From positions 1 to 11,869 of the forward strand of contig CABSBF010000054.1 of NCBI GenBank assembly GCA_902475855.1: DNA of 11,869 nt, written 5' to 3'. The notes beneath the pieces are model-generated. The model was not told where the DNA came from, searched no databases, and saw only the letters and a list, made by a program, of their open reading frames with translations. A program made the translations under genes and the position numbers. Positions 1 through 6,274 of the stretch are shown piece by piece; the stretch's first letter is position 1, and every line of letters starts with the position of its first letter. This DNA comes from an uncultured Eubacteriales bacterium (GTDB lineage Bacteria; Bacillota; Clostridia; Oscillospirales; Oscillospiraceae).

Positions 1-1
1 C

Positions 2-361
2 AGCCGCATTCTGCTGCCGGTTTTTGGAAAATTCTGGGAGATTTTCTCCTGGCCGCTGCGGGCATTGTGCCGCTTTGGAAAGATTTTTTTGCTGTTTTCG
101 AAAAAAATTACGAAAAACATCTTTTCTTCTGCAAAAAAATCGGTTACAATAAAAAAACAAAAACATATGCGGAAAGCCGCATTAGGGGGAACGAACGATG
201 CGCTTGTGCAAATCGTCACTCATTACAAAGCTGCTGATCCTGGGACTGATGGTCTACGCCTTCGCCACGATCATGACATTACAGCCGCAGATCAGCGCAT
301 TGGCAGAGGAGCGCGACAAGCTCTCCGCCGAGGTCGCAGACGCGCAGCAGGCAAATCTTGA
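2..361 (+). CDS. yabQ: Probable C-terminal end of spore cortex protein YabQ (partial, 5' end outside window)
   Basis: This is the open 3' end of a gene that begins before the window. The frame reads a hydrophobic, then very basic tail (SRILLPVFGKFWEIFSWPLR, followed by FGKIFLLFSKKITKNIF and a lysine-rich stretch). That pattern fits the C-terminus of YabQ, a membrane protein needed for spore cortex formation, and the next two genes are its usual neighbours divIC and yabR. The odd point is the end. The frame stays open to a stop at 359-361, which would overlap divIC by 164 bases, and the last ~40 residues (GTDGLRLRHDHD..., arginine-rich) look like an out-of-frame reading of divIC. A one-base slip in either A7 run (133-139 or 151-157) into the third frame would instead end the protein at TAG 183-185, just before the divIC ribosome binding site. 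Assignment rests mainly on gene order; the true end is uncertain. Confidence 0.45.
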   Translation, partial: SRILLPVFGKFWEIFSWPLRALCRFGKIFLLFSKKITKNIFSSAKKSVTIKKQKHMRKAALGGTNDALVQIVTHYKAADPGTDGLRLRHDHDITAADQRIGRGARQALRRGRRRAAGKS

Positions 362-476
362 GTTGCAGGAGGACATCGCCGCGATGGACACCGATGAGGC
401 TGTCCGGGAAGTCGCAAGAGAACGGCTGAATCTTGTCGAGGATGGCGAAATGGTCTTTATCGACAGCGGAAATTGA
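198..476 (+). CDS. divIC: Septum formation initiator, DivIC/FtsB family
   Basis: A 92-residue bitopic membrane protein of the divisome. It would act with FtsL and DivIB at the septum, and in spore formers also at the asymmetric septum. Visible parts are a short basic cytoplasmic N-terminus, one membrane segment at about residues 9-28 (ITKLLILGLMVYAFATIMTL), an extracytoplasmic coiled coil at about 31-66, and the conserved C-terminal family block VREVARERLNLVEDGEMVFI (69-88). The length is normal for the family. The start is supported by an AGGGGG ribosome binding site at 184-189, eight bases before the ATG. It lies in the typical Firmicutes order yabQ-divIC-yabR, and the next gene begins 22 bases later, so the two are probably cotranscribed. 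Confidence 0.88.
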   Translation: MRLCKSSLITKLLILGLMVYAFATIMTLQPQISALAEERDKLSAEVADAQQANLELQEDIAAMDTDEAVREVARERLNLVEDGEMVFIDSGN

Positions 477-498
477 TACGGAGGACAGCAGAAAATCT

Positions 499-894
499 AT
501 GGAGTTTACCGTCGGTGCAGTACTGGAAGGCAAAGTCAAGTCAATCACAAAGTTCGGCGCGTTTATCGCGCTGCCGGAGAATCGCACGGGAATGGTGCAT
601 ATCTCGGAGATCGCCAATACATATGTCAGCGACATCCGCGCCCATCTGACCGAGGGGCAGGAGGTACGCGTCAAGATCATCGGCATCGACGAGGCGGGCA
701 AGATCAGCCTGTCGATCAAGCGTGCGCAGGAGCAGCAGCGTCCTGCGCGGACTCAGCAGGCACCGCCGCCGCGTCCGCAGAAAAGCGAGCCGCTGACCTT
801 TGAAGAAAAGCTCAAGCAGTTTATGTCGGATTCGGACAGCAAGATTTCCGGATGCCGTCAGTATGAGCATCGCACCAAGTCCAGACGGCGCTGA
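499..894 (+). CDS. yabR: S1-domain RNA-binding protein, YabR type
   Basis: A 131-residue protein with one N-terminal S1 RNA-binding domain (about residues 4-75: VGAVLEGKVKSITKFGAFIA, GMVHISEIA, GQEVRVKIIGID, KISLSIK). A proline/glutamine-rich linker (about 78-97) and a basic helical tail (FEEKLKQFMSDSDSKISG... ending KSRRR) follow. This is the domain plan of YabR-like proteins, which are related to the S1 repeats of polynucleotide phosphorylase and ribosomal protein S1. The exact RNA target is not known to me. The frame is open upstream to an ATG at 433 inside divIC, but 499 is preferred because the S1 domain starts directly after it and a GGAGG lies at 480-484. The 14-base spacing from that site is rather long. 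It follows divIC by 22 bases, and a terminator-like hairpin comes right after the stop. Confidence 0.85.
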   Translation: MEFTVGAVLEGKVKSITKFGAFIALPENRTGMVHISEIANTYVSDIRAHLTEGQEVRVKIIGIDEAGKISLSIKRAQEQQRPARTQQAPPPRPQKSEPLTFEEKLKQFMSDSDSKISGCRQYEHRTKSRRR

Positions 895-907
895 ATCGAA
901 CATTCTG

Positions 908-937
908 ACGCTCCTTCGGTTCTCCGGAGGAGCGTTT
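908..937 (+). terminator. Terminator-like hairpin after yabR
   Basis: Bases 908-919 (ACGCTCCTTCGG) pair with 924-935 (CCGGAGGAGCGT) through 12 pairs, one of them U-G, around a TTCT loop, followed by only three T's (935-937). The GC-rich stem placed 14 bases after the yabR stop suggests a terminator or attenuator. The short T run means read-through into the next gene is likely. Confidence 0.5.
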
Positions 938-952
938 CTGACGGAGGCAGGC

Positions 953-1651
953 ATGAAACAGGTTCTGATCACCGGTGGCAGCCGGGGAATCGGCGCGGCC
1001 ACGGTACGCGCCTTTGTACAGGCGGGGTACGCCGTATCATTTTTCTATGAGAAAAGCCATGCGCAGGCGCGATCGCTTGCTCATGAAACAGGCGCACAGG
1101 CGATCTGCTGCGACGTAGCCGACGGTGCGGCAGTGCGGGCAGCCTTTGCCGGGCTCCCGGCGCCGGATGTGCTGATCAATAACGCCGGGATTGCCCACTA
1201 CGGACTGATTTCCCAGATCACAGAGGCAGAGTGGGACAGACTCTTTGCCGTGAATGTCAAGGGAATCTATCACTGTGTCAATGCGGCGCTGCCCGGAATG
1301 CTGCAAAGGCAGTCCGGCTGCATCCTCAACGTTGCCTCCATGTGGGGACAGGTCGGCGCATCCTGCGAGGCCTGCTATTCTGCGACCAAGGGGGCGGTGC
1401 TGGCGCTGACGAAGGCGCTGGCACAGGAGCTCGGGCCGTCCGGCATCCGTGTCAATGCAGTATCGCCGGGCGTGATCCTGACGGATATGGTCAAAAACGT
1501 CAGTGAAGAAACACTCTCGTCTCTGGCAGAGGATACTCCGCTTGAGTGCAACGGCAGCCCCGAGGACATCGCGCAAGCACTTTTATATCTGGCGCAGGCA
1601 CCCTTTGTTACCGGGCAGAATCTGCCGGTCAACGGTGGATTTGTGCTTTGA
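953..1651 (+). CDS. Short-chain dehydrogenase/reductase, FabG/YmfI-like
   Basis: A complete 232-residue classical SDR with a Rossmann fold. It shows the cofactor motif TGGSRGIG (7-14), the NNAG motif (76-79), and the catalytic tetrad N101, S129 (VASMWG), Y142 and K146 (YSATK). It also has the SDR tail PGVILTDM (172-179) and VTGQNLPVNGGF (219-230). The enzyme would reduce a carbonyl using NAD(P)H in the cytoplasm. Sequence style and length fit both 3-oxoacyl-ACP reductase (FabG) and the YmfI group, which reduces the 5-aminopentanone modification on elongation factor P. No fatty-acid genes are adjacent, which mildly favours the second, but this is inference. The start at 953 has a GGAGG at 943-947; an in-frame upstream extension overlapping yabR has no family similarity. 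No promoter is obvious, so it may be reached by read-through past the hairpin at 908-937. Confidence 0.88.
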   Translation: MKQVLITGGSRGIGAATVRAFVQAGYAVSFFYEKSHAQARSLAHETGAQAICCDVADGAAVRAAFAGLPAPDVLINNAGIAHYGLISQITEAEWDRLFAVNVKGIYHCVNAALPGMLQRQSGCILNVASMWGQVGASCEACYSATKGAVLALTKALAQELGPSGIRVNAVSPGVILTDMVKNVSEETLSSLAEDTPLECNGSPEDIAQALLYLAQAPFVTGQNLPVNGGFVL

Positions 1652-1728
1652 TTTTTGAAAAACCACAACATATCGGCAGACGCCAAAACCGCGGTGCAAA
1701 AATTATCGAATTGCGCACAATGCGGTGC

Positions 1729-1757
1729 TTGTTCCGGACCCTCTGCCATGCTATAAT
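1729..1757 (+). promoter_or_regulatory. Extended -10 promoter for the dnaD-dnaC unit
   Basis: A perfect -10 box TATAAT at 1752-1757 is preceded by TGC (1749-1751), the extended -10 element. Seventeen bases upstream is TTGTTC (1729-1734), matching only the TTG half of the -35 consensus. A strong extended -10 commonly makes up for a weak -35. It sits 30 bases before the ATG of the DnaD-like gene, in the 136-base gap after the reductase gene. Confidence 0.72.
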
Positions 1758-1787
1758 AATGGGCAAGATTGCTGACGGAGGCTGGAA

Positions 1788-2696
1788 ATGATGCAGGGCG
1801 TGTCACTGACAAATGAAGAATTGCGGAAGCTGCTTTCCAGCGGCTGTTCGGATGCGGCGCTGCTGTGCCTTTACTGCAAGGCGGGGCTTCCGCGGGAGAC
1901 TGCGCTGGATGCACTGCATTTTACGGTGCCGCGTATGGTTGCCGCGACGGACTGCCTCAAGCAGCTCGGCCTTTGGCAGGAAACCGTGCAGCGGCACGTT
2001 GCGCCGGAGCCGCCTGTCTATACGGAGGAGGATGTCCGCCGCAGAACGCGTGATGAGCATGGAGAATTTGCCAAGCTGATCGGAGAAGCGCAGCGGCGGC
2101 TGGGCCGGACGCTTTCCACGGAGGAACTGAAAACGCTCTTGTCACTGACGGATTATCTCCGCCTGCCGACGGAGGTCGTCGGCCTCCTCCTGAGCTACTG
2201 CATCGAGCGCAGCCGCAGACGCGGCGTCCGCACGCCCTCAATGCGTATGATTGAGAAAGAGGCTTACCACTGGGCGGATGAAGGAATAGACACACTGGAA
2301 ACCGCCTCATACTACGTCCAAACTCGATTGCAGGTACATACTCGCATTCAGCAGCTTCGGCTGATGCTCCAGATCGACCAGCGTCGTCTGACACAGGCAG
2401 AAGAGCTGTACCTTGCGCAATGGATTGAAATGGGCTTTTCCGACGAGGTCATCCTGATGGCCTACGAACGGACCTGCCTGCGAACCGGCGGACTGAAGTG
2501 GAACTACATGAATTCCATCCTCAAGGAATGGCACGGGAAAAATCTGCACACGCCGCAGGAAATCGAGCAGGGCGACACCGCGCCCACCCGTCCGCAGCGG
2601 AAACAGAACGGCGGCTATCAGCGCCATGACGATGCACTCTCCGAGTTGGAGCGGCAGGCGGTGGCGCGTGCACTGGCTGAGGGACAGGAGGACTGA
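1788..2696 (+). CDS. DnaD-domain replication initiation/restart protein
   Basis: A 302-residue protein of the DnaD/DnaB_2 family, which remodels DNA and helps load the replicative helicase during initiation and restart. The N-terminal ~75 residues resemble a DnaD N-terminal helical region. Two DnaD-like helical modules seem to follow, at about 92-175 (FAKLIGEAQRRLGRTLSTEE through DTLETASYYV) and 183-250. The second ends in the conserved C-terminal signature (WNYMNSILKEW, 238-248). A charged, probably disordered tail (about 255-302) follows. The start is fixed by GGAGG at 1777-1781, six bases before the ATG; a second ATG follows directly at 1791. The stop lies one base before the start of the DnaC-like gene, so the two form one transcription unit and probably one loading complex. 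The genus-specific name is unsure, so no symbol is given. Confidence 0.87.
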   Translation: MMQGVSLTNEELRKLLSSGCSDAALLCLYCKAGLPRETALDALHFTVPRMVAATDCLKQLGLWQETVQRHVAPEPPVYTEEDVRRRTRDEHGEFAKLIGEAQRRLGRTLSTEELKTLLSLTDYLRLPTEVVGLLLSYCIERSRRRGVRTPSMRMIEKEAYHWADEGIDTLETASYYVQTRLQVHTRIQQLRLMLQIDQRRLTQAEELYLAQWIEMGFSDEVILMAYERTCLRTGGLKWNYMNSILKEWHGKNLHTPQEIEQGDTAPTRPQRKQNGGYQRHDDALSELERQAVARALAEGQED

Positions 2697-2697
2697 C

Positions 2698-3669
2698 ATG
2701 GGCTACAGCGAACAGATTCTGCGGCGGGCGCGTGAGCGCCTGGAGCAGGCGAAGCAGGAGCGGGAACGTGAAAACGAGGCGCACCGCCGTGAGGCATATG
2801 CGCGCTACCCCCGCTTGCAGGAGATCGACCGTGAACTGCAAATGACCATGGCACAGCTCATGGCCGCCACATTGCGCCGCGGAGAGGATCCGGCCGAGGC
2901 CATTGCACAGATCCGTGAAAAAAATCTGGCACTTCAGCAGGAACGTGAATGGATTCTGGAGGCAGGAGATTTTGAGGAGGGCTATCTTGATGACGCGCCG
3001 GTCTGTGCAAAATGCGGCGGTACGGGCTATGAGGGAAACCAGATGTGCTCCTGCCTGCGCGAGCTGTGCCGTCAGGAACAGAAAAAAGAGCTGACAAGTC
3101 TGCTCGGCAGCGGGCGGGAGAGCTTTGACAGCTTCCGGCTGGATGTGTACTCCGACCTTTATGACGAAAAGCTGGGCGTCAGCCCGCGCAAGCTGATGCA
3201 GTCAAATTTTAATATCTGCCGCCGCTATGCGCAGAATTTCACACCGCAGGCGGGAAATCTGCTTTTTTCCGGCGCGACCGGCCTGGGCAAGACCTTCCTG
3301 TCTGCCTGCATTGCACGGCAGGTGGCAGATCGCGGCTACAGTGTGGTCTATGAGACGGCCATTCGTCTGTTTTCTGATTTTGAGACCGAAAAATTTGGCG
3401 GGGAAGAGCACCGCGGCCTGAGCCGCAAGTACCTCGCCTGCGATCTTCTGATTATCGACGATCTCGGTACGGAGATGACCACGCAGTTTACGATCTCTGC
3501 CCTGTACAATGTTGTCAATACCCGCATGATGGATAATCGGGCGACAATCATTTCAACGAATCTCGCGCCGGAGGCGCTGGAGGGACGCTACTCTCCGCAG
3601 ATCGCCTCGCGTGTGCTGGGAACCTACCGCCTGTTGAAATTTGCCGGCAGTGACATCCGGAGAATGTAA
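2698..3669 (+). CDS. DnaC/DnaI-like AAA+ helicase loader with zinc-binding motif
   Basis: A 323-residue ATPase that would load the replicative DNA helicase. The first ~90 residues are a charged coiled coil. A four-cysteine motif follows (C103, C106, C117, C119 in CAKCGGTGYEGNQMCSC), probably a zinc site that contacts the helicase. The C-terminal AAA+ domain has Walker A GATGLGKT (192-199), Walker B LLIIDDLG (250-257), a sensor-1 segment ATIISTN (282-288) and the arginine-finger region SRVLG (304-308). The start at 2698 has AGGAGG at 2686-2691 overlapping the end of the dnaD-like gene. An ATG 24 codons upstream in the same frame lies inside dnaD and lacks family similarity. The gene is intact and of normal length for the Firmicutes loader group; it could equally be labelled DnaI-like. 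Confidence 0.9.
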   Translation: MGYSEQILRRARERLEQAKQERERENEAHRREAYARYPRLQEIDRELQMTMAQLMAATLRRGEDPAEAIAQIREKNLALQQEREWILEAGDFEEGYLDDAPVCAKCGGTGYEGNQMCSCLRELCRQEQKKELTSLLGSGRESFDSFRLDVYSDLYDEKLGVSPRKLMQSNFNICRRYAQNFTPQAGNLLFSGATGLGKTFLSACIARQVADRGYSVVYETAIRLFSDFETEKFGGEEHRGLSRKYLACDLLIIDDLGTEMTTQFTISALYNVVNTRMMDNRATIISTNLAPEALEGRYSPQIASRVLGTYRLLKFAGSDIRRM

Positions 3670-3671
3670 AT

Positions 3672-3708
3672 AATAGGCATGGGAATGTAAAACACTCCCA
3701 TGCCTATT
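3672..3708. terminator. Shared bidirectional terminator between helicase loader and LTA synthase genes
   Basis: Bases 3672-3688 and 3692-3708 form a 17-position stem with one mismatch around a three-base AAA loop. On the + strand the stem is followed by TTATTAATATTT. It begins 3 bases after the + strand stop (3669), and it contains the - strand stop codon (TAG, 3706-3704), so it serves both convergent genes. The flanks are AT-rich rather than pure T runs. Confidence 0.82.
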
Positions 3709-5509
3709 TTATTAATATTTCGTCTTTTATCCGGTAATAGGCCCACTGGGACAAGCGCTCGATCAGACGGTTCTGCGCCGGTGTCAGGAGACTGCCGTCC
3801 CCGGCCAGGCATACATCGTGCGCGGCAACGGGAATGGTGCGGCGAATGTCCTCCAACTCGTCGAAATAAGGATCCACCCCACTCAAGCCGGCAAGCTCAT
3901 AGACGGCGGCACCCAGATAATTTGCGTTCATCGTTTCCGGCAGATCCAGCACGGAAAAATTGCAGGATGTGGCATAGGCGCGGTTTGCCCAGAGAAGATA
4001 AGGCGTTTTGTAGGCCTCCAGGCCATCCATGGAGAGTCCCAGTGCGCGATAGGCTCCGAAATCCTTCAAAAGCGCAGGACGGTGGTCGCCCCAAAAGACC
4101 AGAAGGAAGGGTTCCTCCAGAGAATCGAGGTATTCCGTCAGCCGCAAAAGCATGGCGGAGGAATCCCGTACCCCCTGTAAATAGACGGAAAGTGCTTCCG
4201 TTTCCTCCGCAGTCAACTCCACACTGACGGAGAGCGGCGGCACTTCGCCGTATTTTGCATAGGTGTAGGACTGATGATTCTGAATGGTCACGCCGAAGGC
4301 AAAAATAGGTGTGTTCCCTACCAGACGTGCATCCAGATCGGCGATCAGGCGGTCGAGAAAGGCTGCATCGGAAACGGTTGGCCCCTTGTAATCTGACTCG
4401 GAAAAGGCATCTGCGAAAACACAGTCCTCAATGCCGAGATAACCGTAGACGCTTTCCCGGTTATAGTACCAGCGGTAACCGGGATGGAGAAAATAGGTGC
4501 TGTAGCCCACTCGGCTGAAAGCACGAGGCAGGGAATTCAGATTGCGCCGCACGGCGCGGAAAGCGGAATTGACGCCGAGCTGCTCTGTGGCGATGCCGGT
4601 CATCACATCGAATTCCGTATTTGCGGTGCCTGCACCGAAATTGTTCACGACCAGATGACCGCTCACGGCGCGGCCGGAATCGGCAACCTGCCGGAAACCG
4701 TAAAACGGATCGTCTTCCTGCTTCCAGGAAAAGACAGCTTCCTCCGAAAGATCGCTGTAGGCCTCGCACATGACGAACAGCACATTCGGCTGCACCTGTG
4801 CGGAAAGTTCCGGCATTTTATCGGATTGCTGAAGCCGCTCAAACTCCTCAGGAAAATAGTCTGCTGGCTTTTGAATCGTATATCGGCCGTAATTTGCCAG
4901 AAAGCAGTAGGGAAAGCCACAGCTTTCATAGGTCAGGGGGACATTGGCCTTGTCGACATCCGGGGCAAGACGCATGAAAAGCGAATGGTTGGTATAGAGT
5001 CCGGACATTGCCCAGAAGCCGGCAAGAAGAATTGCTGTCGCGCCGGAGAGCCTGAAGACTCGGCGCAGTTTTGGACAGCGGAAGAAAACACCGAGCGATC
5101 CGACCGCTGCGGCAAGAAGGAGGAGCCCGGCCAGTGCCTTCGGATGCAGATCAAGTGCATATTCCCGCGTGGCAGTCAGCGCCTCACGCAAAAGACCAAG
5201 GTCAGCGGGAACAAGGGGATCATTGCGGCAGCCTGTCTTAACGAGGTTGACATAAGACAAAATATCGACGATCAGACCTGCTCCAGCTGCGGCATAGAAC
5301 GGGTTTCCGCACAGGAACCACAGCAGCAGCGCAAGCAACAGCGCGGGCAGGCAATTCAGAAGAAGCAGCAGAGGCTGCTCCGCAAAATGCTGCAAAAGCA
5401 CAACGGTTCTGCCCGGCTGAATCAGAAGTGCGGCAGCAGTAAAAAGCAGTGTGCCTGCAATCAGCACGAGCACAGCCCCCCACGCGGGGAGCCGGAGTTT
5501 CTTTTTCAT
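3704..5509 (-). CDS. LTA synthase family membrane phosphoglycerol transferase (sulfatase fold)
   Basis: A 601-residue membrane enzyme of the LtaS family, which transfers glycerol-phosphate from phosphatidylglycerol to a surface glycolipid or glycan outside the membrane. Five hydrophobic segments lie at about 13-30, 47-66, 70-90, 126-143 and 155-172, followed by an extracellular sulfatase-type domain from about 240. Family residues are in place: the metal ligand E249 (VMCEAYSD), the nucleophile T295 (FGAGTANTEF), the region HPGYRWYYNR (342-351), H412 (QNHQSY), and D475-H476 (FWGDHRP). No site residue appears to be missing. The start ATG has a strong AGGAGG at 5516-5521 with good spacing. The gene has its own promoter and is divergent from the flavoprotein gene. 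Whether it makes true lipoteichoic acid, a primer, or another phosphoglycerol-modified polymer cannot be told from sequence. Confidence 0.88.
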   Translation of the reverse strand: MKKKLRLPAWGAVLVLIAGTLLFTAAALLIQPGRTVVLLQHFAEQPLLLLLNCLPALLLALLLWFLCGNPFYAAAGAGLIVDILSYVNLVKTGCRNDPLVPADLGLLREALTATREYALDLHPKALAGLLLLAAAVGSLGVFFRCPKLRRVFRLSGATAILLAGFWAMSGLYTNHSLFMRLAPDVDKANVPLTYESCGFPYCFLANYGRYTIQKPADYFPEEFERLQQSDKMPELSAQVQPNVLFVMCEAYSDLSEEAVFSWKQEDDPFYGFRQVADSGRAVSGHLVVNNFGAGTANTEFDVMTGIATEQLGVNSAFRAVRRNLNSLPRAFSRVGYSTYFLHPGYRWYYNRESVYGYLGIEDCVFADAFSESDYKGPTVSDAAFLDRLIADLDARLVGNTPIFAFGVTIQNHQSYTYAKYGEVPPLSVSVELTAEETEALSVYLQGVRDSSAMLLRLTEYLDSLEEPFLLVFWGDHRPALLKDFGAYRALGLSMDGLEAYKTPYLLWANRAYATSCNFSVLDLPETMNANYLGAAVYELAGLSGVDPYFDELEDIRRTIPVAAHDVCLAGDGSLLTPAQNRLIERLSQWAYYRIKDEILIK

Positions 5510-5532
5510 GGCTGCACCTCCTTTTTGTGTTC

Positions 5533-5561
5533 ATCATACCATTCTGCCGCGCTTTTTTCAA
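5533..5561 (-). promoter_or_regulatory. Promoter for the LTA synthase gene
   Basis: On the - strand a -35 box TTGAAA (5561-5556) and a -10 box TATGAT (5538-5533) are separated by exactly 17 bases. TGG precedes the -10, giving an extended -10. The ATG lies 23 bases further on, with its ribosome binding site at 5516-5521. Confidence 0.8.
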
Positions 5562-5590
5562 TTGATTTCTCCGGGTCAATGCGGTATGAT
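5562..5590 (+). promoter_or_regulatory. Promoter for the flavoprotein gene
   Basis: A -35 box TTGATT (5562-5567) and a -10 box TATGAT (5585-5590) are separated by exactly 17 bases, 24 bases before the ATG at 5615. The -35 box abuts the -35 box of the opposite promoter with no base between them. Confidence 0.8.
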
Positions 5591-5614
5591 AAAAGAAAAA
5601 ACGGAGGGAATAAT

Positions 5615-6235
5615 ATGAAAGTCTTACTATTCAATGGCAGCCCTCATCATGCGGGATGTACTTATACGGCGCTGTGCGAGGTCGAGAAGCAGCTCCGCAG
5701 GCACGGTCTGGAAACCGAGCTCTATCAGATCGGCACACAGCCGGTCGCAGGCTGTATTGCCTGCGGCAAATGTAAGGACGGCAGCGGCTGCGTCTTTAAC
5801 GACGGCGTGAATGAGCTTGCTGCGCGCCTGGACGAGTTTGACGCGTTGGTCATTGGCGCTCCGGTCTATTACGCCGGACCGTGCGGACAGTGCACAGCCT
5901 TCCTTGACCGCCTGTTCTACTGCGCTTCGGCCAAACTTAAGGGGAAACCTGGCGCGGCAATCGTCTCCTGCCGCCGCGGGGGTGCAAGCTCCAGTTATGA
6001 CCGTCTGCTCAAGTATTTCGGCATTAACTCCATGCCCATTGTGACTTCGCAGTATTGGAATCAGGTGCATGGAAACTGCCCGGAGGAAGTCCTGCGGGAC
6101 GAGGAGGGAATGCAGACGATGCGCACGCTTGCGGAGAATATGGCGTGGCTGCTCAAATGCATCGAAGCCGGCCGTCAGGCAGGCGTTACGCCGCCGCAGT
6201 ACGAGTCGGGCGTAAGAACCAATTTTATCCGCTGA
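5615..6235 (+). CDS. Flavodoxin-fold NAD(P)H-dependent reductase with iron-sulfur flavoprotein-like cysteine motif
   Basis: A 206-residue cytoplasmic protein of the NADPH-dependent FMN reductase/flavodoxin superfamily. The N-terminus (MKVLLFNGSPHHAGCTY) is the phosphate-binding loop for FMN, and GAPVYYAGPCGQCTAFLDRL (81-100) is the usual second flavin-contact region. Cysteines at 47, 50, 53 and 59 (GCIACGKCKDGSGC) give C-x2-C-x2-C-x5-C. This matches the compact motif that binds a [4Fe-4S] cluster in Isf-type iron-sulfur flavoproteins; related multimeric flavin reductases without a cluster also carry similar cysteines. The natural substrate is unknown. The start is firm: GGAGGG at 5603-5608, six bases before ATG, and a good promoter upstream. 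The gene is monocistronic and ends in a strong terminator. Confidence 0.86.
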   Translation: MKVLLFNGSPHHAGCTYTALCEVEKQLRRHGLETELYQIGTQPVAGCIACGKCKDGSGCVFNDGVNELAARLDEFDALVIGAPVYYAGPCGQCTAFLDRLFYCASAKLKGKPGAAIVSCRRGGASSSYDRLLKYFGINSMPIVTSQYWNQVHGNCPEEVLRDEEGMQTMRTLAENMAWLLKCIEAGRQAGVTPPQYESGVRTNFIR

Positions 6236-6245
6236 CTCTGACTAA

Positions 6246-6272
6246 AAGCCCGCCGGCTCAGCCGGCGGGCTT
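6246..6272. terminator. Strong hairpin terminator between flavoprotein and ATPase genes
   Basis: A perfect 12-base stem, 6246-6257 (AAGCCCGCCGGC) with 6261-6272, surrounds a TCA loop. It starts 10 bases after the + strand stop and lies just past the - strand stop at 6275. On the + strand it is followed by CTTCATC; on the - strand the stem is followed by TTAGT. It probably serves both converging genes. Confidence 0.82.
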
Positions 6273-6274
6273 CT

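Noticed and set aside
800..952. N-terminal extension of the reductase overlapping yabR
   Set aside because: No family similarity before the MKQVLITGG start, which has its own ribosome binding site.
279..1002. Two open - strand frames (279-719 and 541-1002) opposite divIC, yabR and the reductase start
   Set aside because: No start signals or motifs, and they are antisense to conserved genes.
1546..1791. Small + strand frame across the end of the reductase gene and the gap before the DnaD gene
   Set aside because: No ribosome binding site, no motif; it crosses the mapped promoter.
3700..4227. Open + strand frames (also 3818-4180) antisense to the 3' part of the LTA synthase gene
   Set aside because: Arginine/proline-rich composition, no motifs, opposite to a strongly supported gene.
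4484..5614. Long open + strand frame running antisense through the LTA synthase gene into the flavoprotein gene
   Set aside because: It has no ribosome binding site at its ATG and no recognisable domain, and it is fully explained as the complement of a real gene. Only the part from 5615 is family-like.
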